Shown: positions 22,778-35,038 of the stretch, in pieces
Position numbering within the stretch: the first letter of the stretch is position 1
Layout of the letters: every line of letters begins with the position of its first letter
NCBI GenBank assembly: GCA_017354895.1
Contig: CP071498.1
Location: forward strand, 2,046,001-2,110,000
Direction: 5' to 3'
Source of the DNA: Podospora comata
Taxonomy: Eukaryota > Ascomycota > Sordariomycetes > Sordariales > Podosporaceae
Length of the DNA stretch: 64,000 bases
Notes under the pieces: generated by a model
What the model was told of the DNA's origin: nothing
The model's database searches: none
Seen by the model: only the letters and a program-made list of their open reading frames with translations
Translations under genes and position numbers: made by a program

Positions 22778-25700
22778 GAGTGATAGTCAGGAGACGTTGA
22801 CTGGGATGATGGGGGGTGGGGATGGGGGGAGGGGGGAGAGGGGGGGGATAAAGATGGATACGGTTACTAGTGTTACTGTTGTTGATGTTGGGGAGAGGGG
22901 AAAGGGGTTGTAGAGAGTGAGGGGAGTGAATGAAGATGTCTTTGTACGGATGAAAATCGCCTCAAAGGTTGAAGAGCTTTCCAACTTTTGTACCCACAAC
23001 TGCCGAGTAGCCTCTGTGGTTCTTGCCGTGTTTGTGAGTTGGATTAAGTGATCCTCTCTGGCGACTGCGCGGTCAGTTCGCAAGGTTTACAAGGTCCTGC
23101 CAACTTGGATATCAGCCCGACTACAGTACCCCTCCTTTATCCACGACAGGAAGCAGCCGGCGACAACACCGACGTAGACAGCCAACCAACACCCCTTTCC
23201 AGCCTCCGTCTTCGACATCACCATTGATATCCCACTTCCCATTCTAAAAACCGAACCCCGCCGGGCAGCAACCGTCACCCTCACTCCCAAGACAAGACCA
23301 ACCTGTCTTGCCATGTCACTTTCACACCTCAATCTCGACTTTCCACCAACTTGATATTACACCAACCATCCCCGTCCTCATCCCTGCATCTCTCTCCACA
23401 TATAGCTACAAACCCAACTCCCAACAACACACCAACCGTCCCTCCCAAAGAAACCAAAGTCCATCTCCTTCCCACCACCGAGACCCCTCATCCGCTCTAC
23501 CGACACCAGAAACTCCTTAGGTAGTTTGGGGGGTCATAGGGGGTTGGGAATCATGTCAAGTATTGTAAGGGAAAACCAGGATGTCGGTGGGGGTCGTTAA
23601 CGTTGCGTCACATGTCACCAGGAGGTGCAGTTGCGGTTGGAATTGATTGTTTCAAACTGGGGAACGTCGATATGGTACGGGCTGTTCTGATGTAGAAAAG
23701 GGTGAGAGGTTTGGTTTTTCAAGTCTGGATAGGCAAGGTTGCCGAGTTTCGTCGAGGCCCATGTTATCTTTGACCATCTCTTGAGGCGTGGGCGGCATCA
23801 TAATCTGCGTCAAGTCACCTTGGTGTGTCATGATTGTGTTGCTACTGGATTGAATTGAATAGGTGGGTGCTATAGACACCGGGCTAAGATTTTTGTGCCC
23901 GGTGCGAGACTGGTGTTTGATATCCAGAGAAAGGCTCTGAGTTGTACAGTGAACTGTTCAACGTGGATAAAGTCAACCATTTCCCACATAGATAAACCCA
24001 TCTGTGTCGTGTCTTGGTTCAACCTTACAATAGCCCATCAAGTGACGGGCAACAAACACCTCGCAATACCCCTCAGCTTCCTATCCACAATATCGTTAGA
24101 GCATATCCTCCCCAGCTGAAATCAAAAGCCCCCCCCCAACTGCGTCAAAAATTCCCTGATTTCTCCCTCTCACGATAGTTTTTTTGCTTCCCTCCAACTT
24201 CGTGTTTGAATTCCCAGCTGACGTCGTTGCGGCTGTGTAGCCACTAGAACCTTTGCCACCACACCAAGTCGAGGCATATCGTCACTCGCCAAGTCTTCAA
24301 GACACAACAGCCCGTGGTTCCGATAGGACCGGCAGACCAGGAGAGCAGGAGCTGGCCCCCCATATGTACCTGTATGCAGGTGCTCAACTGACGATAGTTG
24401 CTTCAACTTTGGTTTTGCCGATCTTATCCGCCGCGGGAAGCCCATTGCCCTGAATACCGAAACCTGAAGGTGTGAAGAGACTGCGCCGCGATGCTGCAGC
24501 AGTTAGTTTTCAAACCGGTGCGTGGCTCATACCAAGCCCACCCACCAACCCAACCCGAAGTGGTGTTGCTACAAAGCTGAAAGGTTATAGTCTCAGGATG
24601 TGAGCCACGCGAGTTTCCAGAATAGTGGTTAGATTGCCGATCCTTTCTCGAATGTCACGTCTAGAATGAAACCCTCGATGGCCAAATGCGGGTGAGCTGG
24701 AAGTGACCATTGCTTGGTTTCAAGCTCGAGACATATGGGCGGTGCCGCAGTGCTGCTGTTGCATATGGTACCATAAGCAGTATAGATTGGACGAGATGGC
24801 GGTGAGTCGGTGCTCAGTGGGTTTTATTTTCTCTTGTCTGTTGTTTTTTTGACTGCGCCGTTGAGGAAATACAACGCCTACACAAGGTCCCTGCTGGGAA
24901 TGAAGCTTTGGCCAAGGAAGAGACAACAAGTGGGATGGGGTTGGAGATGGTGAGGAACCAACGAGATAGATGGTTGCCCATTTTTGTCCGTTCTTGCTGC
25001 GCTGGCAAACATGCATAAACTGCGCCATGGGGCCGCGCAGGATTGGGCCAGGCCGGAATGACGATGTGGAATGACATAGCGAGATGTTGACGAGAAAACG
25101 GGCGATTCTTTGGATGAGTTGTCTGATTGAAGAAGTCCTTATCGTGTAAGTGATAAGGGTGGGGTTAGGGTTGGCGACAGGAAGACCAACCCGCATGAAA
25201 TGGGCTGCTGCATGAGAAGGTCTCTTGCTCATCACGCTCGGTCTGGGTTCTCCGGGAGTTTTGTTGATGTACTCGCTCGAACCATTCCTAGGTTCATCCA
25301 TGCTTTCTACGACTTTTACAGTTCATGCCGGACGGGATGTCGTTGTTGCAGAAAAGAGCTGTCTGAGCTGGCCCCCAGATGCTATGCCCTGGCGATCAGT
25401 CGGTAGCGGCCGCCGTCTGAGAGACCCTCTTCCCATCCGTTGTCAGCAAAATCTGGAGAAGGAGCTCGGCAAGCGTCAGATGCGAGAAGGCGGCGCTGCT
25501 CGAGCTCATGATGTGAAGTCGTACAAGCTCCGAGGTGTTCGGAGGAGGGGCGGGAGGGGTGCAGGGTGGATCCTCGGAGTGAAACAAGAGATATGCCCCT
25601 CTCATCTTCCAAAAATATCAGACGCTAGCGGCATTCACACCAGACTATCACACTGTATCTACATCATTATTTTCATAGGAAAGACATCAAAGCCTTTTTG

Positions 25701-26765
25701 AATCAGAGTCACGAGATGCACCATATCGTTCCACTGCAACTTCAAGGGTAGCTTACTTCTTCAGCTGCTGCACCGCTGCCAGGAATTTTAAGGGTTCTCA
25801 TGGCGGCTTCCTGCACGATCTGCCTCTCTTCCAAGGCCTGTGCAGGCCGTGCATGCTGAGGCGAGGCGCGGACCACCATCTGACAGATCTTATAAGCGGC
25901 TGAAGAGTTGAGATGCTTCCATGATCGGCAACAGGGTAATAATTAGATACTGAAAAGAGAGAGAGAAAGAGAGATCATAGATATCTAGACACTTCATCCT
26001 GTCGTTCTGGACATTGGGTTTGGCTAGGCAATTGGGACTGCAGGATCCGGCCGTTTCACCGACACCACCCGGCAGTAGCGAGAAGTGACCAAGACCAACA
26101 AATCTCGAGGCGTCCCCAATCACGCGTCAACGCCCCGAAGCCGCGCGCTGAGGACCACCGAACACGACCCAGTGCCATGCGCGCCGCGGCGGCGAAGGGC
26201 TGCTCTGACCCAATGACCGATATCCTCGCACTCAGGTCATAAACAGACACCAAAACATCGACTTGGCTGTAGAAGTTCTGTGAGCTGTCCCACGTGAAAT
26301 AACGGTTGATATCAAAACAGCCACAGCCAATAACCTGATCCTTCCACAGCACCTTTTCAAACAGATCTGGTGTCGTCAACAACGATACCCGGCATCTGAA
26401 GAAAGTGTGTGCCAGACTTATCAAGGTCCCGACACCCTCCAATCTCACCTCACATAATAAGTCCTGTTCCAATTCTCACCCCGAGCAGGAGACCAACAGC
26501 GCCGTCTTTACTTAATTCCCGGAGATATCAAGGCTCATGCACCCCTGGCTTGGTCAAACCGACGCTGTGACGATCTAACGCGGCCTTGCCCGCATCCCGC
26601 CATCCCCACCTCCGCAGTCCAGCTTGGCTTATTCGAGAGCGCGGAAATCGTCAGTTGCGAGAAGGCCAGAGATATTAATAAATGCTACGGACAGAGCAGC
26701 CCAGGCAGAGGGATCTCAAGAGGAGAACTGGGGCTGTGGGAAGGACATCAGATACTATGCCTATG
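22778..26765. other. 4-kb gene-poor region
   Basis: The longest stretch here without a gene I can support. Its open frames (up to 193 codons, e.g. minus strand 25301-24720 and 26472-26056) have no recognisable domain, no consistent intron joins and no coding-type composition. No tRNA, transposon terminal repeat or strong AT bias was seen. The last few hundred bases probably form the promoter and leader of the gene starting near 26766. Confidence 0.5.
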
Positions 26766-29291
26766 ATGTGGGACAGGTTGAAGCTTCCTCAAAAGCAAGA
26801 CGACGAGGGGCTGAGATTAGGTCTGGGATACAGCAACCATAATGCGCCAAAAAGCCGAGGGTACAGCTACTCGATCAAGGGAGGTCCGCCTCCCCCACGG
26901 CCGCCTCGAGAATTTCTGGAGTCTCACCTGTGAGTTGCTGCTTGCTCTCCCATCATCTCACCTCCCTCTTCCTTCCAACCCAAGTCAGGCGGGGGTCACA
27001 TTCGAGTTGCTGAGTGCCTGCCGTGTTGCTGTTTTGTGGGCTCGGCTGCAGCGAGCTTTTTTTGGGCAACTACAGCGCCTCATGCTTACCTACACACGAA
27101 CCCAGTCGGGCGGCTTGACTTCACCTGGACACCTATTTTCAATTACTTCTTCCTTCATTCCAGTCTCTTGCCATCCACCGCAGCTGACTGCATCCGACTT
27201 CGCTTCCCCATTGCTAACAGAGTCACGTTGTGCTGCAGTGAGACATCTGCTCCCCGCGCAGCAATACAAGAGCCACCTCCCCGCAACCCAGCTCGAATCA
27301 AGGTCCGCACCTCCACCTACCGACCACCGTCGTCTGTGTATTCTCAAGACGCACAGGCACCACCGCCAGCCTCGAACTACACAGTAACCGTGGCTACCAA
27401 GTACGGCTACCGCTACGGCGGCGGCGGCGGCGGCGGCGGGGCGGAGGAGATCTCCCCGCCAAGTTCTCCGGAGCCCGACTCTGAGGGCGTGAAGCGCTTC
27501 TTGCCCGGCGATGTCTCCCCAATAGAGGAGGACGATCACGCAGCAGCTCTTCTCCAGCAGCACCCGGCTTTCCGCAACAACGGTGCTCAGAATGACCACT
27601 CGAGACGGGAGCAGACGCCCACCCCCGAGACAGGCAGGCAGTCGCCTCGCCGGGCTCCCAACAGCCGTGGCGGTGGTGCTACCAGCATTCCCATGATGCG
27701 TAGGGAACGGAGGAAGCAGTCAGGTACCGTCATGCGCGAGCCAAACTCTACTAATCGGGACCACCCACCACGTCAAGAACCACCCCGCTGGGATCGGTTG
27801 ACAGGTGAACCGACGGCGGCTGACCGTGCTCGGCCGTCTCAAGGGCCTCCTGCCGAATGCTCTCAAGGTCTGGGAATTACAGCAACTGCCTGGGCATCCC
27901 CGCAGACCAGTCCTACACAAACGCCTCCATCTTTCGCTGACAGAGTGCGGAGGATTGCCAAGAAGGCTGCTGCTGGCCGGGAGAGAGAGCCTCAGCATGA
28001 CACAGATCCCGCTGCGGGCGCCTTCACATCAAACCGCCCTGGTTGGCGAGGTGCGAGCGGCCGAACTGCCATCGTTGAGCCCGTCCACGACACTCCTGAA
28101 GTTGCACCCCTGAGGATCCCCGAGAAGAGCAGCAGGAGAACTCTTACACCAGTACAAGCAGACAAACCAAGGCCTGGCATCTCACTAGGGGGTGTGCCAC
28201 GGCGAGGACAAACCCCACCCATCAGCCCTCCCGCAACTGAAACGTCCACGGTCAGGGCCGGCTTGCGGGAGACGTCGCACAATGTCGTGCACACTCCGTC
28301 CCAGCTGACTCCCCCGACGGCCTACCTCCATTCAGAGAATGCGCAGAGCTACCCGAGCCCGCCGCTTTCGAGCACTCCGCTCAGCGGGGGGGATGCACCA
28401 GCCATGGCTGCCAGACAGCTCTCCAGGGATGCCGTCCCCAGCATGGCCGCACTCCCCAGCCCCGAGTTTACCAGCCCGCATGAGTCCAACGTGATTCGCA
28501 GAAAGCCACCTCCGGTACATACTCACCATCAACACCAAGACTCGGTCTCCTCTGTCTACTCGCAACCACCTCGAGGACCACTGCACACTTCCCCGCTCAC
28601 TATTCCTGATATTGCCCCGCCGGCTACCCTAGCGGCCAACAACGACACCTACGTCCAGCCTCCCTCTCGCTTCAGCATAACCACATACGCCACCAGCCAC
28701 ACGGGTACAACCCGGGACGACGGCGACGAGCTAGTTGACGAGGACCAGCCACCTGTCCCCTCACTCCCAGTCGGCCTCCACCACGGCGGCAAGATCGGCC
28801 CGTCCTCTGACAACAGCCCGGTGACGTCTCCGATCGACCAGTTCATGACGTCGCCTTTTACCACCCATACGGAGCAGTTGAGGATGGTAAACCCAGCTGT
28901 TGCCCGTGCGCAGGCCATTGAACGCCCCAGTTCTCGTGCTTCAGACATCAACAAGTCTCTCCCTCCAGCACCACCCGAGGGTGAAGCCCAGGATCGTGTC
29001 GGGTTGCTGAATGCCCAGTTGAGAGCGTTGGCAAACAGGCGAATCAACATCAACAGGTCCATTACCCAGATGACGGAGATGATGCCGACGGACAAGCTGA
29101 TGAACAGCGAGGAGGTGATTAGGAAGAGGGAAATCGAAAAGAAGAAGGTAGAGGCGCTGAAGCAGGAGTTGTCTGAGGTGCAGAGGGAGGAGTATGAACT
29201 GGGCTTGAAGCTGCACCGGGCTTACAAGAGGCTGGATAGGGATAACGAGTTTGAGCCGACGGGGTTGTGGGTGAGGAGAGTTACGAACTAG
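26766..29291 (+). CDS. large disordered fungal protein with C-terminal coiled coil, function unknown
   Basis: Two exons, 26766-26929 and 27239-29291, join exactly (CACCT + T, giving HLETS) to 738 aa. The 309-nt intron has a GTGAGT donor and a CTGCAG acceptor. The first exon reads MWDRLKLPQKQDDEGLRLGL and a Pro-rich tail; several in-frame ATGs (26757, 26763, 26766) make the exact start uncertain. Most of the protein is Pro/Ser/Thr-rich and disordered, with a poly-Gly run encoded by GGC repeats at 27417-27440. The last 110 residues hold a likely coiled coil, from LNAQLRALANRRININRSI through EVIRKREIEKKKVEALKQEL to the end at WVRRVTN. A conserved-looking head and tail around a disordered middle suggests an adaptor or scaffold. 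I do not recognise the family. Confidence 0.8.
27417..27440 (+). repeat. (GGC)n run encoding poly-Gly
   Basis: A trinucleotide run in the coding sequence of the 738-aa protein that gives eight consecutive glycines after a TKYGYRYG segment. Confidence 0.9.
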
Positions 29292-30323
29292 GATGGTATT
29301 TTTAAGGGAGAGGGATTGCGGTACGGGTTTTTGTTGGAACGGGACAGGATCTTTAGCGCAGGAGTTTTGTCATGGGTGTTATGGATACTTGTTACTTATT
29401 TGATGAGGAGACGGATTTGTTAGCAGCATGTTTTGGCGTTGATTTGTTCATTTTAGCTTGGGCTTGCTTTGGCTGTTTTGCTAGTTTTGGAAGGATTTGG
29501 GGGGGAGGGGTGGGTGGGTGGTGATATGGAAAGAAATAAAAGGATATCAAAAGGGGGAGGGCTGGGGGAGGAGAAGGGTATGTGTATGGGGAATGATTGG
29601 GGAGGATAGCACGTATATAAGTGTACAGAAATACATATTGTTAACTGTAGATGGCTGTGTACAGGGGAAAGGATGTCATGTCAGTTGTGAATAGCATACA
29701 CAATGAGGGTTTGAAAGGGGGGCCTGCTGCGCACACGTGTGTAAGTCCAGAGATGGATTGTCTAGGTCTGAGAAGACCGAACACCCAAGCAAAGAGGGCA
29801 GGAACCACGTACCAGAGTAAATAGAGCAACACAAACAGCCATTCATAAAGATGTCTTGTCGATGTTTGTATGAACAGTCACTCAATTAATATACCCATCT
29901 TTTGCAGAAAAAGTAAAAAAAAAAAATAATAAAAAAAAAAGAATACCCTGTCTCGCCTATCGCCTGCCTGCCACGCTATGCCATGCATGAAAAAAGAGAA
30001 CAAATGACTTACCCCCAGCCACACCAACCAACCTTTTTCACCCTCTGATAAAACCTATACCACCCACCCATTGCTTTTTCCTCTTCCTTCCTTCCCAAAC
30101 TTTCTACTTAAAAGCCAGACCAGATATAGAATGAGTAGCGAAAAAGAAAATCTGATGATGATGATGATGATGATGATGATGTTGATGATGATGGGTGTTA
30201 TATCAAAGGCTTGCAAGGTCGTGGTCGAGTAGGTATATATATGTGCAAAAGAAGCAAGAAAAAGGGAATATGTGTAAAACAATAGTTTGGTACAGATAGT
30301 TTTCTTTGTTGGCCATGGTCAGG
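29292..30323. other. convergent intergenic region, A/T-rich
   Basis: About 1 kb between two 3' ends. It has A-rich runs near 29912-29941 and a TGA/GAT trinucleotide repeat at 30153-30194. No gene was found; it should hold both 3' UTRs. Confidence 0.55.
30153..30194. repeat. (GAT)n microsatellite
   Basis: About 13 GAT/TGA units with one substitution (GTT), just beyond the 3' end of the zinc-finger protein gene. Confidence 0.95.
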
Positions 30324-33300
30324 TTATCCAGGAGTCATCGACGCCGTGGAGCCAGCTCTACTCCCCGTCTTGCCGGCCGCCGACGCCCCCAGGCTGTTCC
30401 TCACGTGGGCGGGCAATGTAGAAGGGATATCCTCGTCATCACCTGACGAGTCCGAGTCGTCATCACCATCGTCGATAGCGATGGGTTGCTTGGAGCTGTT
30501 CCCATTCTGGCCATTCAGCGCAGCCGTCGCGGCAGCGGCTTGCGCTGCGAGGTCGGCGTGATTGGGGGTTTTTCCAAGCGCGGGATAAGGATTGCCGGTG
30601 TTCTGAACACCTGAACCACCTGCCCCATCAAAGCTGGCCGAGACCTTGCGGGTGGGTGTATCCTCCACACCAGTCCTATAGGGCGTCTGATACCCCCCAT
30701 TCGTGTCCGTCCTCCTCCTCTTCGCATGGTGCTCCTCCTCCTCGGCAGCACCAGGTTTTGGCCTTGGCGTATTGGCAGCCACCCACCCAGCTGCCGGTGG
30801 CCCAACAGGCATAGGCGGAACAACAGGCACAGGGACATCGCTAATGACCACTGGCCTATCCTCTGTCTTGCCAGCAGGCCCCATGGACGCCCTCGCTTGG
30901 TCCTTTTCAGCCTGCTTGATGCCCAGACGCTCCCTCTCAGCCTGAATCTCCGCCTTGGTGCGTCGTTCACGCAGCCTGACTCCGTACTTCTTCCGGATCA
31001 TCGATTGCTTGGTGCCGAAGCTGTTCCTGAGACCCTCGACTCTCTGGCGTCTTTCGTTTTCATCAGGGATGGCTTCCGCCTCGGCAAATCTTGGTCGGTA
31101 TTTGATTTCGGCCTCGTGAAGCTCCTCGTTCATCGCTTGGAATTGTTCAGGTGTGAGGTGAGCATATGGATCGCCCGGGATGGGTGAGGCTGTCGGCGTT
31201 CCTGCCAATGCGCGATTCACAAGCTGGGATCGCGCTGGAGTTGACAAGGAAGCGTTAGGGGTCCCGTTTGGCGCCGATGAGGCAATCGGTACGGGGCTAG
31301 CATGCTGAACGGGAGCAGCTCTTGGGGGTCGACCAGGCCCACGAGGAAGTTTGACCGTGTCAAAATGACCGCAAACTCTACCGTTGAGGTGGCCATTCAG
31401 ATCTACTAGTTCTGTGAAGCCCTGACCGCAGTATGGGCATGAGTGCTTGAATCCAGCCGAGGTGGGTGGTAATATAGTGCAAATGCTGTATGCAGTGTGC
31501 TACACATAGCAGGTCAGCACGCTATTTCTTTGTCAAAACCGGCATGTACTCACATATTCAAAGGCCGAAGTCTGAGCAAAAGTACGGAAGCACCTAGCAC
31601 ACTGAAGCATTGGATGTTGCGACGACGGGGGAGCAGACGGAGCAGGAGGATAGCCAGCCGCCGGTTGGGTAGGGTGAGCTTGGTGGCCATTAGGAGCAGC
31701 GGCAGCCGGATGAGCTTGGCCCTGTTGTTGTTCTGGGATCACATCGCCCAGCTCATACCCCAGCCGTTCAGCTTTCGCGAGAGCATTGGTCAGTGGAGCA
31801 GCCTCGATGGTCAAAAGTCGCTTTTCCAGACATTTGTCGAGGAAGTTGTCGCTGGCCTTGTCGATAATCATGTCGGCGACCTTGTCGATATCCGCGGTAG
31901 TAAAGTGGTTCATGATGTCGACAATGGAGTCGGCCACCATCTTGGCTCCAAAGTCGCGGACGGCACGTTGTGTGATGGACGGGACCGCATGATGAATAGA
32001 AGCATTGAGCTGTTGAGCTGTTAGTGGGAACGGCACCGGACCACATTTGTTATGCGAAGTCGGGACAATGGTCGAGCCGGGCGGAGGACGGTATGGCGAT
32101 TCGGGCATGGCTGTGTGAGAGGGAGGAGGGAGGTGAGATGAAAATCAGATCAAAGGTAGAATAAGACGTATCATAGATACGAGGGTATAAAGAAAGCAGC
32201 TGGCGGGCAGGCAAAGAACAAGCAAGCCATCCACTCTTGCCCTGCAACTGACGAGAGCATCTTTCCACAGCTCCCCACCGGCAAGAGCAACTCTGCCCAT
32301 TACAGGGAGCAAGCGCGAGGACAATAGGTGAGGGCGAGGGCAAGGGCATGGGTGCTCGGGATGGGGGCGCGTCAAAAGAATAGATGAATGAATGCGGGTA
32401 AAGTGTGGAAATACCGAGACATAAAGAGGGTAATTAATATGAGATATGCAACTTACGATGAAAGCTTGATGAAACTCTGTGCCCAACAGGCACTTTTCCC
32501 ATTGGTCCCGCACAATGCGTCGGACGGCCTCGGGAAGACTCTGCTGGATCGCATAAGTCATGCGCGTGCAGTCGTCGACAAACTTGGGGTTGGCGCTGGC
32601 ATGGTCCAGCGTCGGCGACGGGAAGCCTCCTGAGGTTTGCGCCGGCATATGGCTGGTCCTCCGAGCAGGCGGGTCCATGATCACGGGCCGGTCAGTCATG
32701 GACCGCCGGGGAAGCGGCTGCGATGGCAAAGTATGCTGGGGATAATGATGGGGCTGTGGCTGGTGATGGTGCTGGGGCTGCTGGTGCGCGTGGTGAACTG
32801 CCGGTGGGTGATGGGCGGATGGTGGTGGATGGCTGGGTGCGGTCCAACGGTGCCAATGTTGGGGTTGCGACTGAGGTTGCGACTGTGGTGGTTGTGGCGG
32901 CGGCGGCGGAGGAATTTGTTCACGCGTTTGTGGAGACACGACACGCACTGAAGGGTGAAATTGGGGTGGGTGCACAGGGTGCGCTTGATGCGATGGCGGC
33001 TGCGCTTGCCCAGGATGCGCAAGAGGTTGCGAAGGCAGGGACGGGGCCGGGTGATGATTTTGTGCTGCCGGAGTCGGTCTTGGTAGTGGCAGTGGTTGTT
33101 GCGGTGGTGGAGGCTGAGAATGTTGCTGTTGCGAGGGTTGTTGCGGAGGTGGAAGTTGTGGGGCCGGGCCGGTGGGAGCGGGACCTTGGGCAGGCACCGA
33201 GACGGAAGCTGGGGCTGGAGCTGGAGCTGGAGCTGGGGCCGCAGGTGGAGGGGCTGATGAGAGGACTGGTGGTGCTGGTGCTGGTGCTGGTGCTGGTGCT

Positions 33301-33692
33301 GGTGCTGGTGCTGGTGCTGGTGCTGGTGCTGGTGCTGGTGCTGGTGTTGTTGTGGAGGTTTGAACCTCCTCACCGTCCGGCTTTACCACTGGTGGCTCGT
33401 TCACACTACTTCCAGGCCGGCCGATGGCCTCTGATATCGAGGCCACAAGCCCATTTACTGTTCCTGGTTCCCGGGGATGGGAGAAGGGGTTTTCGGAACG
33501 CGTCTCCGAACTGGCCGGTTGAGCACCGACCACGGGCACGGCATTTTCAGTCGTCCGTGACGGTGTTTGTTGCTGGATACTTGGGACCACCGGACTGGAC
33601 TCTGCCGGCGGATTTTCGTGTTGCCCCGTGGACGGTGAGCTTGACACTGCCGCTGCTGCTGCTGCTGATGGTTCTTGTCCATGAGCCTCCAT
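30324..33692 (-). CDS. nuclear zinc-finger protein with proline-rich N-terminal half, function unknown
   Basis: Best model: exons 33692-32457, 32009-31554 and 31499-30324, 955 aa. The N-terminal 330 residues are Pro/Gln/His-rich with an Ala-Pro dipeptide run. Around the first splice the protein reads YAIQQSLPEAVRRIVRDQWE, then GTEFHQAFI joined to LNASIHHAVPSITQRAVRDF, two similar helical segments that support the join. A Cys/His motif spans the second splice (LQCARCFRTFAQTSAFEYH) and a second follows (HSCPYCGQGFTELVDLNGH), both C2H2-like. The tail has a basic helix rich in KAEIQAERERLG, a KRRR nuclear signal and an acidic DDGDDDSDSSGDDED patch. The first intron is 447 nt, long here, with a GTAAGT donor and a CTAACAGCTCAACAG end. 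Alternatively, two genes: one ending in the intron and one starting at ATG 32108. Start could also be 33815. Confidence 0.7.
33268..33350. repeat. hexanucleotide repeat coding for Ala-Pro dipeptides
   Basis: A GGTGCT-type tandem repeat; on the minus strand it encodes about fourteen successive Ala-Pro pairs in the zinc-finger protein. A shorter imperfect copy lies at about 33205-33240. Confidence 0.9.
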
Positions 33693-33948
33693 GCTTTTTA
33701 CTGTCTGTTTGGCTGTAGCTTCCTGGTTCTGTGGTTGCTGCAAGTGGCTTTCATGTAACTGTGTTGCGAGCCGAAAGCATCCAAAATGCTCCTTCATGAC
33801 CCTAGGACCTTCCACCCTTCACAGATGCAGCTCAGTGATGTTTCTTGGCTGTCTGGATCTGCATCGAGTTTGAGCTTCCAGCCAATTGCTGTAAAGTGCA
33901 GGACGGGCTTGGACGCGGCAGAGGTACCCGCAGTGCTGCTGCTCAGCA

Positions 33949-33991
<43 letters not shown>

Positions 33992-35038
33992 CCTCGGTAC
34001 TGTGCAATGTGTCACACTGCCAACCAAAAATTGTGAAGCAGAGAAGGGAGGATGGTGATGGTGATGGTGTGTGGTGGTGATGTCTGCGGACCGCAGGGTA
34101 AAAGTAAAACGTGACTGACGGGGCGCTATGGCCGTCCCCTTTGCTTTTATCAAGAAAAGTTTTCCTCGTTTGAGAGTAGCTTCCTTCGGTTAAAAGGGGA
34201 GGCCCATCGTGTTTAATAAATAATTAACAACTTAATTAAATTTGCACAGCCAATCCAGCTAGCTTCCGGCAACAATTATATTTGCTAGCCAGTACATAAC
34301 GCTACTTGGAGCCCTGGGCGTGCACGGGCAACACACAAACTTTTTCCCATGGTTCCACTTCAACCATCAATTGCGTCCAGGGATCCCGTCGTCTCACGCG
34401 TTTGCTTACAACATCATGATCAATTCCTTGTATCCAGTCATCATATCATGTATTGTTGCTTTTTTTTCCCCCTCCTCTCTTCTTGCTGCAATGCTTCGGC
34501 TTTGAGCTCAGCTTCATGTTGTCACCCCCAAGCGACTCGGGCTTACCTAACAAAAAAATATTTCAACCATCATCGTAGATTTACCCGCAATCTGTGTCAA
34601 ATTGTGCCCGTCTCATATGCTGAAACACAAAACGCTGAGAGTAATCCCACGGGAGAGCTGTGACAGGTTGCATCAATTCTGGCTTTGTCATAGCTCGAAT
34701 CTAGGGGTCAGGAGTACTCTGCCGTTGAGAAGGGTCCTTTGAGGTCATCTGGTGGGGAGGTACTATTGGGGTTACATGTCTGCGGTGGTGGTATATGCAT
34801 GTACCCATCGTCATTATGCAGTCTGTTCGCTTTCATGGCACAGCCAATATTGTGACATCTGTTCGTTGGCCATTCCCGTTTGTTCTCACTCTGGAAAAGC
34901 CACCGACAAAATAGTATTGAGGTTGTGCTTAAAGCCCGTCATGCGCCAACGTTTAGCTCATGCATATTGAGGGTATAAAATAGCAAATTGGTATCATTAC
35001 ATGTCTGGCTAGAAAATAAGTAAACCGCCCGACTACGC
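33693..35038. other. intergenic region, promoter of the zinc-finger gene and 3' flank of the annexin gene
   Basis: About 1.35 kb. The left part holds an adjoining CA/GA compound repeat and a short GAT run; the right part is AT-richer. Several open frames were read and none looks coding. Confidence 0.5.
33948..33991. repeat. compound (AC)n(AG)n microsatellite
   Basis: About eight AC units pass directly into about fourteen AG units, roughly 260 nt upstream of the zinc-finger gene start. A similar CA/CT compound repeat lies at 37237-37271. Confidence 0.95.

Noticed and set aside
24720-25301. 193-codon minus-strand frame in the gene-poor region
   Set aside because: No domain, no signal peptide and no consistent neighbouring exons; likely chance.
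26056-26472. 138-codon minus-strand frame, Trp/Ser/Leu-rich
   Set aside because: Reads partly protein-like, but no homologous family, splice structure or start context supports it.
32010-32108. Separate gene starting at ATG 32108 (MPESPYRPPP)
   Set aside because: The stretch before LNASIHHAV fits better as the end of an intron with branch and acceptor; kept only as the alternative in the zinc-finger gene entry.
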